Part shown: positions 12,181 through 22,337 of the stretch, piece by piece | Position numbering within the stretch: the stretch's first letter is position 1 | Layout of the letters: each line of letters opens with the position of its first letter | Assembly (NCBI GenBank): GCA_037043235.1 | Contig: JAWRVZ010000057.1 | Span: forward strand, 1,240,001 to 1,304,000 | DNA: 64,000 bases | Source: Rhodeus uyekii | Lineage: Eukaryota > Chordata > Actinopteri > Cypriniformes > Acheilognathidae | Reading direction: 5' to 3' | Program-made: the position numbers and the translations under genes | Notes under the pieces: model-generated | Told to the model about the DNA's origin: nothing | The model's input: the letters and a program-made list of their open reading frames with translations, nothing else | The model's database searches: none

Positions 12181-15100
12181 CTGTGGAATTACACAGAAAA
12201 TTAGAAAAAGTTATGATATGCACTATAATATCCTTAAAGTTACACACAATGTGAAACAATAACCCAATCTCAAGGACAGAACAACCACTTTTCAAGATGG
12301 CAATTTCACGAATTTCACATGAAAATGTACGATTGTTAAAAAAAACCATAAAAGGTCCCCATTCCTAAACATGAATGAGAACGGACAAATTAGCCACCAA
12401 TTCGCCAAAACGTAAAATAGTTATGAATCGTCTGCAACATTATTTGAATGTTGTTTGAATACTGAATTTGTGTTAAATAATAAATAATACACAAAATTAA
12501 ACATAAACAAAAGAGAAAAAAAAAAATCACAAATACTGACACTAAAAATGGCAAGTCAAAGCAATTCTGGATTAGAATTACAGAATTGATCATTCTAGAT
12601 TATCAAAGATTAGAATTACACTCAGAGTCAATGACTGCAAATACATGCGATTATACTATAGAGATAATATCTATTTAGAGCAGCACAAGAGCCGATGTGC
12701 AGCAATATTTACTTGGATAAAGACTTATAAAAATGGTTTATAATGCAAGGCTTTGTTTAAAGAACCTGAGAGACTTTAAATGCCCAGAGTACAGAATGAC
12801 TCCACTAGCTAATGCCCCAAAGTGTTATCTTAAATGGAAATCATGAGCTAGAAATTTTCCATGAGGCTTTGTTAAAGGGATAGTTCACACCAAAATGAAA
12901 ATTCTGTCATCATTTACTCGCTCTCAAGTGGTTCTTTCTTCTGGTGAACACAAAAGAAGATATTTTGAAGAATATGGGGTCCATCAACTCTTTGGTTACC
13001 AACATTGTCCAAAAAGTTTTCTTTTTTCAGGAGAAGACAGAGATTAAAAGTTTGGAAGGCGAGTAAATGATGAAAGAATTTACATTCTGGGGTTGAACTA
13101 TCCCTTTAAGTAGAACTGAACTGCTCAAACGCAAGGCAACACACCGATTGAGCCGAAAGATCAAACTCAAACTTAAAATGCACAAATCTGCAAACAGCAA
13201 ACAGTCCGCGTTTCATTTTAATAGCTTTTCCATTACAGTAAAACCGCATAAGTGCTGACTAATGTATAACGTGCTTAAAATGCAATTATTTGATTAAACA
13301 GCCTGCAATTACACAAAGTTGTTGCTAATTTGTAATTAAAAATTGCATAACATTTGTACAAAATGAACGCATAATAGCGTCATTCAAGCAAAAAACAATG
13401 AGGTATGCATAAGCACTGTGTTTTCAACATTTTAAGTGCGATACCAAACAAAAACTAGTTTGCTGAACATCTGATACCTTTATTCAATGCATTGAAACCT
13501 CTGCCAGACCACCTCTTCAAAGCAGGAAAGGTTCAATCCAAGCGGAGAACACTCTCTCAAAACAATCACAGGCCACTTACAGGTCAATGGAGATCTGAGA
13601 ACACCTGGTTTATGAAATGGTCTACTCTAATTCTGCCATCGTAGACCATCACTTCCCCAATGCATAGGTTGTTTTCCATTTATTGCTATTTTATCCCTCA
13701 AAAATGCAAGTTTCAAGAAATCTATAAGCCGAATCTGAAGATGCTACATATGTACATTCATTATCCTACTGTAAGCTGCATGCAACCCTTCTGTACTACC
13801 ACAGTTTGTGCTGAACATGCCCATATAAAAAGCACTGTAATTGAGGTTGTTGCCTTGATTTATCATCTTTCCAAAGATGTTTTGACAGACCTCCATATAT
13901 TGACTGTCTATTAGTGCCTTGGACTGCTGGAACAACAGAAAAAGAACTAGTTTTCAAATGCATGCGGTTTTTAGGCCATTTCTCATGGGAACTTCGGAAC
14001 CAACGGCTGTGTCGTGCACTTTTCCAGAAACTTTCTTGCAATCGCTGTTTGTAGAATCAGAGAATGGCAAAGTCCTTAAGCCAGAAGTCAATGAACTGCA
14101 CGGCACCTGAAGGAACGGCTTTGATTACGATGCAGCGTGTAAACCCTAGAAAACCGAACCCAGTCTAGGAGCTGAACTGATATATAGTCTTACAAAAAGC
14201 TCAGATCCCTTTGTTTGGCTCTGTACACCAGAGATTCCTCAACTGCTTTAGGCAGAGAGAGAGTCAGATCTGCTCTTTTATCCAGAACAAAGGCACCTTG
14301 ACAGTCTTTTGCATAGCACTTAAATGGTAGTACGTACATGATATTGTCTCTGGAACAGTGATCATCAAACACCACTCCTTTTTTTTATTGCACGTTTAAT
14401 GCATGTAGTTGGGGAAGTTTATTTGCAGAAGATGCAAACGCAATATTAAAGTAGTCTTTTTAATATTATAGTGCTTTGCAACCATTCAGTAACCATAAAT
14501 GTGGCACTGGCCAAACGAAAAGCATGCATCCAATCACTTAGAGAGGTAATAGCACACCTCTCTACATTCTGTAGCACAAACAGTGAAGTTTATTATGCAA
14601 GTTATGAGAATAACTCTAAAATTAAGCAATAACCCTACCTCAGCCAATGCTATAAACACCACAATACAGACTAGTGAAACATTCCACATAGACAAGGATT
14701 TGGTAACTGAAAATGTGCTAGTGTGAACAACAGTGTGTAATTTATGAGCAACAAATCATATGCAGCTGAGGTCTCAGAGTTATTTAAGGCATTCATCTCG
14801 GTTGCAACACGGTCTCAGCAATCACACAGTTACAGGACTCCTGTGTATGAAAAGGAAGTACAGTCAGTCACCCAAGGGTCTGCAGCAGTAAACAGGCAAT
14901 CTGAATGGAATGCAACAGTCAGGGATGATTACTGATACAATAATAGTTACAGTGACAATAACAAGAGCAAAAGAGCCGTTCACAGCAGAACTTCAGATAT
15001 ACTGCTCATAAATAAGGATGAATGCTCAATGAATAGGAAATATATCTTATGCATTCCACACTTGTATGTAAAAGATGCATACATGCATACAAAGACATGC

Positions 15101-15769
15101 GTATAATAAGGATTGAGTTGGTAAGCCTAGAAGTATCTAATCCTATGCTGTGCATAATATTTACAGAAAATGCATTTTACCATTGCTTGAAATTATTGGA
15201 ATAAAATGTGTCCTAATCTCTAAACTGAAAAAGCTCCCAATATAATATTATAAATGATATTATAATAAACTGACTGTTTAAAACAGAGGCACGATTAAGG
15301 TTTATGTATAACCTAATGCATATGTGTGCAATATATAACCAATTAATTCAGTGCAATGCAATTTATTATATTGCATTGTCGTGCATTATGCGTTTACCAG
15401 GGATTGAAACGCTTTGTGACATGTGGCAAAACACGGTTTATTGCATTTTCCAGCCTTCTTGATGTTGCATTGCACTGACTGTGTGCCTTTATAAAGTTTA
15501 CATGACAAACCCTGGGAAGAATCTGACATATTAATGTCAGTTCAGCCTTCGCCTTGCATTAAACTGCAGAAAATCACAGCGATGCGCGATATGATTTATG
15601 TCCAGGCAGAGACAGACTCACACATGCTTCCTGTCATACAGTAAACGCACTGTACCTTATTGCTGAGATTCTCTTTGTTGCTCCCAGCTTTACTTCTTCT
15701 CAGTTTGATGGAAGGCGACCGGAGCAGATTTTTAAGCCGACTTTTGATAGTCGTATTTTCCACTGTCAT
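12089..15769 (-). CDS. mapkbp1: mapkbp1, first two coding exons (gene runs off the left edge)
   Basis: MAPKBP1 is a large WD40-repeat scaffold tied to JNK and NF-kB signalling. Two coding exons are visible. Exon 1 runs from the ATG at 15769 to 15656 (38 codons) and ends in a GTACAG donor. Exon 2 runs 12180-12089 (92 nt, 30 codons plus two bases) between a TTCCACAG acceptor and a GTGAGT donor. Together they encode the start of the family: SRLKNLLRSPSIKLRRSKAG, then VTLEKVLGIT and GLVAYPAG, closely matching human MAPKBP1 as I remember it. The junction is in frame (NLSNK then VTLEK). The WD40 repeats and C-terminus must lie to the left; I found no exon 3 between 1 and 12088. The paralogue WDR62 is less likely given the N-terminal wording and the neighbouring mga and tyro3. 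Confidence 0.92.
12181..15655. other. mapkbp1 intron 1
   Basis: About 3.5 kb of AT-rich intron. Apart from a TTAA-bounded palindromic element at 12872-13109 I see no gene, RNA or strong regulatory signature. The short open frames on both strands around 13.7-14.4 kb overlap each other and lack splice or family support. Confidence 0.7.
12872..13109. mobile_element. TTAA-bounded palindromic element (MITE) in mapkbp1 intron 1
   Basis: Starts TTAAAGGGATAGTTCACACC and ends GGTTGAACTATCCCTTTAA: inverted ends with TTAA boundaries, 238 bp. It is noncoding and the same family as 27897-28361. Confidence 0.8.
15656..15769 (-). CDS. mapkbp1: mapkbp1 coding exon 1
   Basis: Thirty-eight codons, starting MTVENTTIKSRLKNLLRSPS and ending NLSNK in phase 0. 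The basic, serine-rich N-terminus precedes the WD40 propeller. An upstream ATG in the same open frame (near 15850) is not preferred, because the family begins with this M-x-V-E-x-x-T-I motif. The bases from 15770 to about 15980 are the likely 5' untranslated leader. Confidence 0.9.
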
Positions 15770-15979
15770 GTTGATTTGGTGTGCTGTTGATCCAACGTTT
15801 CCGACAAACAAGCTGAAGCCCTTCGCTCTACAGTCACAGCTGACAATCAATGAAACGATGCGCGTTTAAAGTAAGCCATGATCTGAGCATAGCCTTTTAT
15901 TTTACATACTAAACCAATCCACCGGAACCGTCATCGGGATAAATCCAGTGCGGCTGTCCTGTCGGTGAGAGACGCGCTC

Positions 15980-16320
15980 CACACTAACGTCCATTTGCTA
16001 AAATGGACCATGTTTCGTGTCTAGAGTCAGCGGTTTGACGGTCTGAGAGCTCCGCGAATCCCCTCCAGCCCTGATACCTTCACCGGTACCGAGTGTGTGT
16101 ATTTTCAAATCCTACTACTGTAAAGGTCTAGCTCATGAATATTCATTACAGAACGCGAGTTTGCTCAATCCCCTTTGTGATTGGCTGAAATGCTGACGTA
16201 TGGAGGCGGACGTAAGGCCACTGGCCAATTAACGACGTCTGCTACATGCGAGTGCTTGACTTCTGAATATTAATGAGATGACGTGTCTTGATACCCTCGG
16301 CAGGTTACGAATTAACGCGT
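15980..16320 (-). promoter_or_regulatory. candidate mapkbp1 promoter
   Basis: Immediately upstream of the mapkbp1 leader the sequence becomes richer in CpG than the surrounding AT-rich DNA. It carries an inverted CCAAT box (GATTGGCTG near 16180), a direct CCAAT (GGCCAATTA near 16203) and a CRE-like TGACGTA between them. Position and composition fit a TATA-less promoter firing leftward. The transcription start is not defined by sequence alone. Confidence 0.5.
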
Positions 16321-17187
16321 GTTTGACCTAATTAATATTAAGATAAGCCTTAGCCATAGTATTTATTAAATGCACATATCACGCATGCCATACTGCATCA
16401 TATTTGGGCGGCTGTGCAGTGTTTCCCTAAGGCGCAGATAATTCGTTTACTTAAGTCAAAGTGTTTAATATTGATGTTTGCAAATAAAAGGACAAATAGT
16501 TCAACAGGGAATTATGGCATTATCAGTTTAGGAACCTGTTGAGCTTACCATACACAGGGGCAGATTAGCATTTTAAAGCAGTGGCTCCAACCTAAACTCC
16601 AGTCTAATCCTAATGTTATTCTGTGAGTCCATGTAACTTTCCATGCACATATACACACTTTGTAATATACATTGTCCAAGTAGTTTGAAGGAAAGAAAGA
16701 GAGATGTCATAAACCTCCCTGCTGGTCGAACAATGAAAGGTATTTATTGTTGGCAAATAGGTTCATGACACAGAACAAATACAGCCTGCTGTGCCATTCA
16801 GACTGAAAACAGCAGTAATTGAACAACAAAAGTAACCGTTTAAAAATAGATTCATCATTGTTTAAAAAAAAGTATCCAATTAATCTCAAATGTTAAAGGT
16901 AATTTATCAGTTAGTGTGTATTAGTTAGCTGGACTATACCTTTTTTTTCCTACATCAAGTCTGCCATCTAGTGATTCCAAGACGTAGCCAACCTTAGGAT
17001 TTAGATTTAATTTAGTTACATTATTTTAAATCCAACTGTAAACTCAACCCGACTACCAAATATGTAGCCAATTTTAGAACAATTTCTATTTAGATATAAC
17101 TCATTTGACATTTAAAACCACAAGTCAAACATACACAGATACAAGATAGTTGATTTCCTTGCTTTGCTACAAAGAATTCATACATCT
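16321..17187. other. intergenic stretch between the GPCR gene and the mapkbp1 promoter
   Basis: AT-rich DNA with no supported gene. The only notable item is the CTCF-like core near 16.96 kb. Confidence 0.6.
16961..16974 (-). promoter_or_regulatory. CTCF-like core motif between the GPCR gene and mapkbp1
   Basis: The minus strand reads TCACTAGATGGCAG, which matches the CTCF core CCASYAGRKGGCRS at all but the first base. Binding is inferred from the motif only. Confidence 0.4.
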
Positions 17188-17193
17188 TTTATT
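17188..17193 (-). terminator. candidate polyadenylation signal of the GPCR gene
   Basis: TTTATT on the plus strand (AATAAA on the coding strand), about 190 bases beyond the stop codon. It is the first canonical hexamer I see downstream, so the 3' UTR would be short. Confidence 0.5.
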
Positions 17194-17380
17194 TACAACA
17201 AGCAACTACATAAGAAAAATCTTACATTTACAGTTAAAGACATCCACAATACTAACACTGTTGCTTCAACACAAGTAACTCAAGAATAGGAACACAAAGA
17301 CATCAACTCACAATTGTGCATCTAAATATTAGTTTGAATATGTTTGTATCATTTTGCATTTTTGGATCCACACTGGTAGG

Positions 17381-18433
17381 TTACTTCGAAGGACCTCCCA
17401 AATCTGGTTTCTTACCTACCTGTAAGAACTTTCTAGCCCAGTTTGCCAACACAATCATAGGAGGACGTTCACCGTGTCCATGCTGCATATGAAAAATAAA
17501 AGGATCAAGGCATGCATTGAGACAGTACAGTATTTGGGAGACTTCAGAGAGCAGGTTGACCACCCATGCAACCCAGCAACCATTTTTGCAGTGATCCAAA
17601 GTGAAGAAAATTATACAGGCAATGATGTGAAGCAGCTGTCCTGGCACCCAACACACCAGGAAGTTGGCAATGAAAACGGCAATCAGCCAGATGGTCTTGT
17701 CCAGGCCTTGCATGTTGCCTGAGCCCCACTGCTGCCTCGACTGCTTCATCCGGGAAATTATCTTCACATAGGCAGGAATGATGATGAGCAGTGGGACAGA
17801 AACCTGGATGGAGTAGTAGGACATGAGATTGTAGGTTGCTTCAGTGGTCCTGAACTTGGAGATCACCACTGCTCCACACACATGGATGCCATCCTTCCTG
17901 ACAGAGTAGAAAATGTTAGGATAGTTGAAGTAGACAAAGAGGCCGGTGATGGCCCAGAGTAGAAGTGAAACCAGCGCACTGTTCCGAGGGGTTCGGACCA
18001 TTCGGGACTCAAGAGGGAAGACGACTGCAAGGAAGCGGTCGAAGCTAATGGCGCAGATGAACATGGTACTAGATGTCAACCCCATGAAGTACAGGATTTT
18101 CACCACAATGCAGAGCGAATGGCCAATTTTCCAATGGTAGTCAGAGCTAATGTACACGGCCCAGGGTGCCATTGAGGCCAAATAGACAAGGTCACACAGA
18201 GCCAAGTTCAGAACGCCAATGGACCCAATACTCCAGGGCTGGGATGGCCGCAGGCAAGCCCACAAGCTCCAAAGATTTCCAATTGTTCCAAGGATGCAAA
18301 GAATGTGAAAAGCAATAGGTATGAAGTTGGATGCATACATGCGGTTGGAGGAACAGTCCATGTAGGGAACCAGAGGAAGGGCCAGATCGTTGGAGGTTGT
18401 GCAGTTCTCCGTCCAATTTCTTACTGACGGCAT
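17381..18433 (-). CDS. rhodopsin-family G-protein-coupled receptor, P2Y-like, orthologue not assigned
   Basis: A complete 350-residue class A GPCR in one coding exon. It has two N-glycosylation sequons (N6, N10) and seven hydrophobic segments at about 35-60, 71-95, 105-138, 152-175, 203-227, 247-273 and 287-313. Visible landmarks are GN at 52-53, the TM2 aspartate D81 in LALCD, the TM3/ECL2 disulfide pair C108 and C186, DRF at 132-134 in place of DRY, CWVP at 261-264, and DPFIF at 310-314 in place of NPxxY. The FDRFLAVVFPL and LNACLDP motifs point to the delta (P2Y/lipid/protease-receptor) branch. The C-terminal tail is short and basic. The ligand and exact orthologue are not recognised. It lies between mga and mapkbp1 with its own leader exon, so it is an independent gene. 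Confidence 0.93.
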   Translation of the reverse strand: MPSVRNWTENCTTSNDLALPLVPYMDCSSNRMYASNFIPIAFHILCILGTIGNLWSLWACLRPSQPWSIGSIGVLNLALCDLVYLASMAPWAVYISSDYHWKIGHSLCIVVKILYFMGLTSSTMFICAISFDRFLAVVFPLESRMVRTPRNSALVSLLLWAITGLFVYFNYPNIFYSVRKDGIHVCGAVVISKFRTTEATYNLMSYYSIQVSVPLLIIIPAYVKIISRMKQSRQQWGSGNMQGLDKTIWLIAVFIANFLVCWVPGQLLHIIACIIFFTLDHCKNGCWVAWVVNLLSEVSQILYCLNACLDPFIFHMQHGHGERPPMIVLANWARKFLQVGKKPDLGGPSK

Positions 18434-18447
18434 TTCTTACGCTTAGC

Positions 18448-18583
18448 CTACATTTCATTTAAAAGACGAAAAGGCGAAATTAGTTACATTTTGGTCTGGA
18501 TACTGAACTCAATCAATGCTATTTTGGTCTCATCTCATACAATATGTTAAGCAGAATGTACATTAAAAATTAATGGACCTTAC
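18448..18583 (-). other. likely 5' UTR intron of the GPCR gene
   Basis: On the minus strand, GTCAAG followed by GTAAGG gives a strong donor with the exon ending at 18584. A pyrimidine-rich tract and TAG give an acceptor, with the exon starting at 18447, 14 bases before the ATG. This implies a noncoding first exon from 18584 upward, a common layout for GPCR genes with single-exon coding regions. Not supported by transcript data. Confidence 0.6.
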
Positions 18584-18599
18584 CTTGACAAAGCTGAAA

Positions 18600-19115
18600 G
18601 AGGTTTGATCACACCTCTTTGCTAACTGCTGTATTTCAACCATAACCCCTCCTTGAAAAGATATGCATTTGCTCTTGGGAGTTGTGAGTAAGATAAAAGC
18701 CATTAGATGATAATTACCTGTAATTACCTTGATAATTATTCTGTAGTTCTCTAAAGCCGTATCAAATGAAACACTTCCGAGTCTTCAAGGTATGTTTTTG
18801 GACAACAGACCGACAAATCAACCGGGTCTGTGTCCCCCAAGAGCGCTGTGAGCCTAAGCAGATCATATTAACATTTTGAGATCGCAGGCATTTGCTGATA
18901 ACCATGCCCATGTTTGTTTTAACTTGAACATTTTCATCCACATCTCATTTGTCACTGGTTTTAAACATCGGAATTCGGCCAAGTGCTAATTGGCAACTCT
19001 AAAATACAATTTTAAAAATAAAATCAACAAAAATAAAACAAAGATGTATACATTTACATCTTCAGTTAAAAAAAAAATAAAAACATTGACTTTAGTGACA
19101 AATTTAGTGCACATC
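18600..19115. other. intergenic stretch between mga and the GPCR gene
   Basis: About 500 bases separating the mga 3' end from the GPCR leader. It should hold the GPCR promoter, but I see no TATA box, CpG cluster or other clear element. The open frame starting near 18990 is low-complexity AAA/AAT sequence. Confidence 0.5.
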
Positions 19116-20381
19116 TTTATTGACTTAAAAAGACATAACCATCTCATTTACAAAGAAGGTAAGAGAGCGCTGATTTACAGCATATAAAAAATAAGTATTT
19201 TAACAGTTCACAGACTAACAAAAGGAATCCATTTTACATATGTACAATAGCCAAGAAGTGTTATACAAGCCAACTAATTTACAAAAACTAATGTAACATC
19301 CAATATACACGAGAACATACTCAAGGAACAGCAAGACATCTCATTTTAAGAAGCCTTTTAACGTTCCTATGTAGTTTTTCCTTTACTGGTCTTATCTAAA
19401 TCTAAACAATTGCATAGTGATAATGAATCTCAAACTGAGGGATCTCTAGAAGTTAACTACCTCAACCAGATGTGACACAATAGCATTAAAAAACCCTTTA
19501 GACATTGTAAATTAAGTAACATATGTTGTTGATGTGGGGAATATAGTGACTGCATTAAAAAAAAAGAAGAAAGTGGATAAGCTATATCCTTTTATTCCTA
19601 AGTTCTTAATGCTATTGCAATAGATTGACTGTTCCCTAAAACAAGAAACCTTTGTCCGTCCAAATATGCATATAGAAGAACCTTTTGAAAGGCACTCAAC
19701 ATATGTAAGCTAGCTTTTCTGTAATAAGAACATAGACTGATTGTAGTGAATATAACATCTATTATTGCCTTAAAATGCATTCATGTAATTCGTTTAATAG
19801 ACAGTGGTTTAGGTTTCAGGGAGATACAAAGACGATGACATTTCTGTAATCTCGTTAGCAGATAAATTCACAGATGAAATGGCTTTACTGTTAAAAGTCA
19901 CTGGGCAAGTTCAATTATTCCTAAAAAGGTCACCTGGAAAACCGCCCTAATCGTCCTCCAAAATCCCCAACGCAAGCAATTACAATCAGCTTGACCTTCA
20001 TGGTGCTAAGGGAGAAACAATCCTAGGTTTAAAGATCAATAAACAATTTATTAAATTTTTTAAATGAATACCAATGAGGAAAAACACCACATGTTCAAAT
20101 ATGGAGGTTAGAATGACTATTACCACAAAAAGTGGATGCACAATCCGTAGCAGAATCAAACAGAGAATCTTGCTGGCAAAGTAGGTTGAGCGTTGGAAAG
20201 CAACAGAACAGTCTTATCATCAAAACGTCTTTGGATATACCAGAGGCACGACAGGTGGTGCCCACAGCAGCAGGACTTACACAGCAAACAAAAAAATAAA
20301 TACATTTTAAAAAAACTTCCATTTTGTACATAAACATGTTAAAAGTGAGCAGCAGCTGTACCTGATTCACTGACTGGTAGA
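19116..20381 (-). other. mga 3' UTR, with a candidate polyadenylation signal at 19116-19121
   Basis: AT-rich and noncoding. TTTATT at 19116-19121 (AATAAA on the coding strand) lies about 1.26 kb beyond the stop; other hexamers occur nearer (for example near 19590), so alternative ends are possible. A GTACAG donor-like site about 23 bases after the stop could splice within the 3' UTR but is unsupported. Confidence 0.5.
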
Positions 20382-22337
20382 TCACATTTGTGGTCTATGA
20401 ACGTCTTGCTCATTTGAGTCTGGTTTGGGAATAGAAGAGCCAGTCACCTTATTTACAGCAACATCTTGGGGCTTTAACCCTAGAGGAACCAATTTAGGCA
20501 TAGGCCGCCATGCCACATTGGTCACTTCATTGGTAGATTGACCCGATGCAGCTTCACATGCAGCTTTCATGTGCAACAGAGGTGGTGGAGTAGGAGCGTC
20601 ACCTTTAACACTGCACGTTGGGGAATTTGGACTTTCAACATTTGCTGATTCGGATGAAACCGAAGGTGAATCTGACCCAAAGATTACTTTGACCAAGTCA
20701 TCCACTTTGGGTGGGATATCGATTTCATCTTTAGAGTCTGGAGATATCAGATCTTCATCTAGAGTTAGGAACAATGGACTGAGAGCACGTTCATCATCTG
20801 CATCTGCCTGCTTGTCGGAACATGGCTGTTCCTCGCCTGGCATGACAATTCTCTGATCTTCATCTTCATTACTCAGCTGCTGGCTAAGAAGAACAAGTTC
20901 GTCTAGCAAAGACATCAGATTTTCATCTTCAGGATCGTCGCTGTCATCCGCACCCTTCTTCTCCAGTCCTTCTTGGTTGGATGAAGTATCAGATGCACTG
21001 ATCTCATCTCTTCCTTCAGGCAGTTTGGGGACATCCTTGGGTTGAGGCTCATCAATAACCGCCCTTTCCTCCAAATTAGGAATTTTAACATCAGAGAGAT
21101 TCTGCTGATTCTCCACAGGTGCAGGGATAAATGCTGGCTTTGCCTGGACAACAGATGTATCTTCCACTGCATTTTGTGATATTGCCAGATTCTCCACCGG
21201 TGGAACCAGAGAAATAACATTGGTGATGTTTGGAAGCTTGGAAGAATCCACTGAAAATTATACAAAGTAAAATAAATTATCAACACGAATATTACTGAAC
21301 AATGTAGGTAACTTATTAAAAAAATAATCTGATTCAATACATTTGACAATTTCAGCAGAGGTAACTCACCTTGAGTATTAATGTTAACAGGACTGTTCGT
21401 AATTTTGATAAACTGAGGCTGCAATACTGGAAGAGGATTTTTTACTCCAAGCGAATGAGACATTGCAGGAATTATGGATACAGAGGCTACACCTAGTTAA
21501 AAAAAACAAGAATACAAAAACACAAATGCTATTGTAGTCAATTTCTTTATGACATTTTGAAACATCATTGACCAATTCAAAGACAAACCTGGAGTGGATG
21601 ATTGGTGTGATCCTACTGAGGTGATGCCAATCGGTTGAAGAGGGTTGTTTATGGTTATGATTTGATTGTATGGAACCATTGTATTCGTCAGAGGGAATAC
21701 TTGAGGTATGCACACTGAATAAAACAAAAATATACAAGCATGAACCTCCAAAAATCAGTTTCAACCAAGTGAAGTCAACATGGCACAAGTCGTGTAAATG
21801 TTTTCTTCTTGGACTAACCATTAGTTAAAAGAGGTTCTTTGACTGGTGATCCATGGGATGAAGCACGGGACAGTATGTTGGGCCGCATTCTCTCACGTGG
21901 AACTAAGGAATGTTTTGCAGGTTTCTTTTGTAGACTGGAGATAAGGGATGGCTGAGTAGGTTTAGACGTGCTAAGTTCCTGTTTATCCTGAGTTTTAAGG
22001 GCGTTTTTGCTACCATCGAGGTCAGTAGGTTTTGAGGTCGGAGTGGATTTTGAAACACTTTCAGTCTCTTCCAGGCTTTTTTGTTTTTTAATGCTTAAGT
22101 CTATTGGTTTCGAGGGAGAATAGGTGGGTTTTGGAGCATCTTTTACTTTGTTCTGCAATGCCAAACCTTTCTGTTTTCGATTAAGACAAACTGGTTTAGG
22201 TTTAGGTTTGGGTTTAGATTTGGATTTTGCCTGGTTAAGCTGGGGCTTTATCCCTTTTTCTTTAGCTTGGACCTCCAGGGAATTTTGTTTAGAAATAATT
22301 TCACTAAGCTTCTGGCTGATGGACTCTGTACTCTTGT
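20382..22337 (-). CDS. mga: mga coding exons 21-24: C-terminus
   Basis: Exons 22337-21819, 21714-21589, 21492-21370 and 21250-20382. The sequence opens with KSTESISQKLSEIISKQNSL, turns Lys/Pro/Ser-rich (a run of KPKPKPKP), then VFPLTNTMVPYNQIITINNP, then a long acidic segment with EDENLMSLLDELVLLSQQL, an amphipathic helix that could be a partner-binding site. The stop is TGA at 20384-20382 after HRPQM. Each exon enters one base into a codon, and the joined frame stays open. Confidence 0.94.

Noticed and set aside
13660..14375. Cluster of short frames on both strands in mapkbp1 intron 1
   Set aside because: Mutually overlapping, no splice borders, no recognisable family.
21384..21821. 145-residue minus-strand frame within mga
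   Set aside because: It reads through introns and the wrong frame of mga exons 22-23; the spliced frame explains the region.
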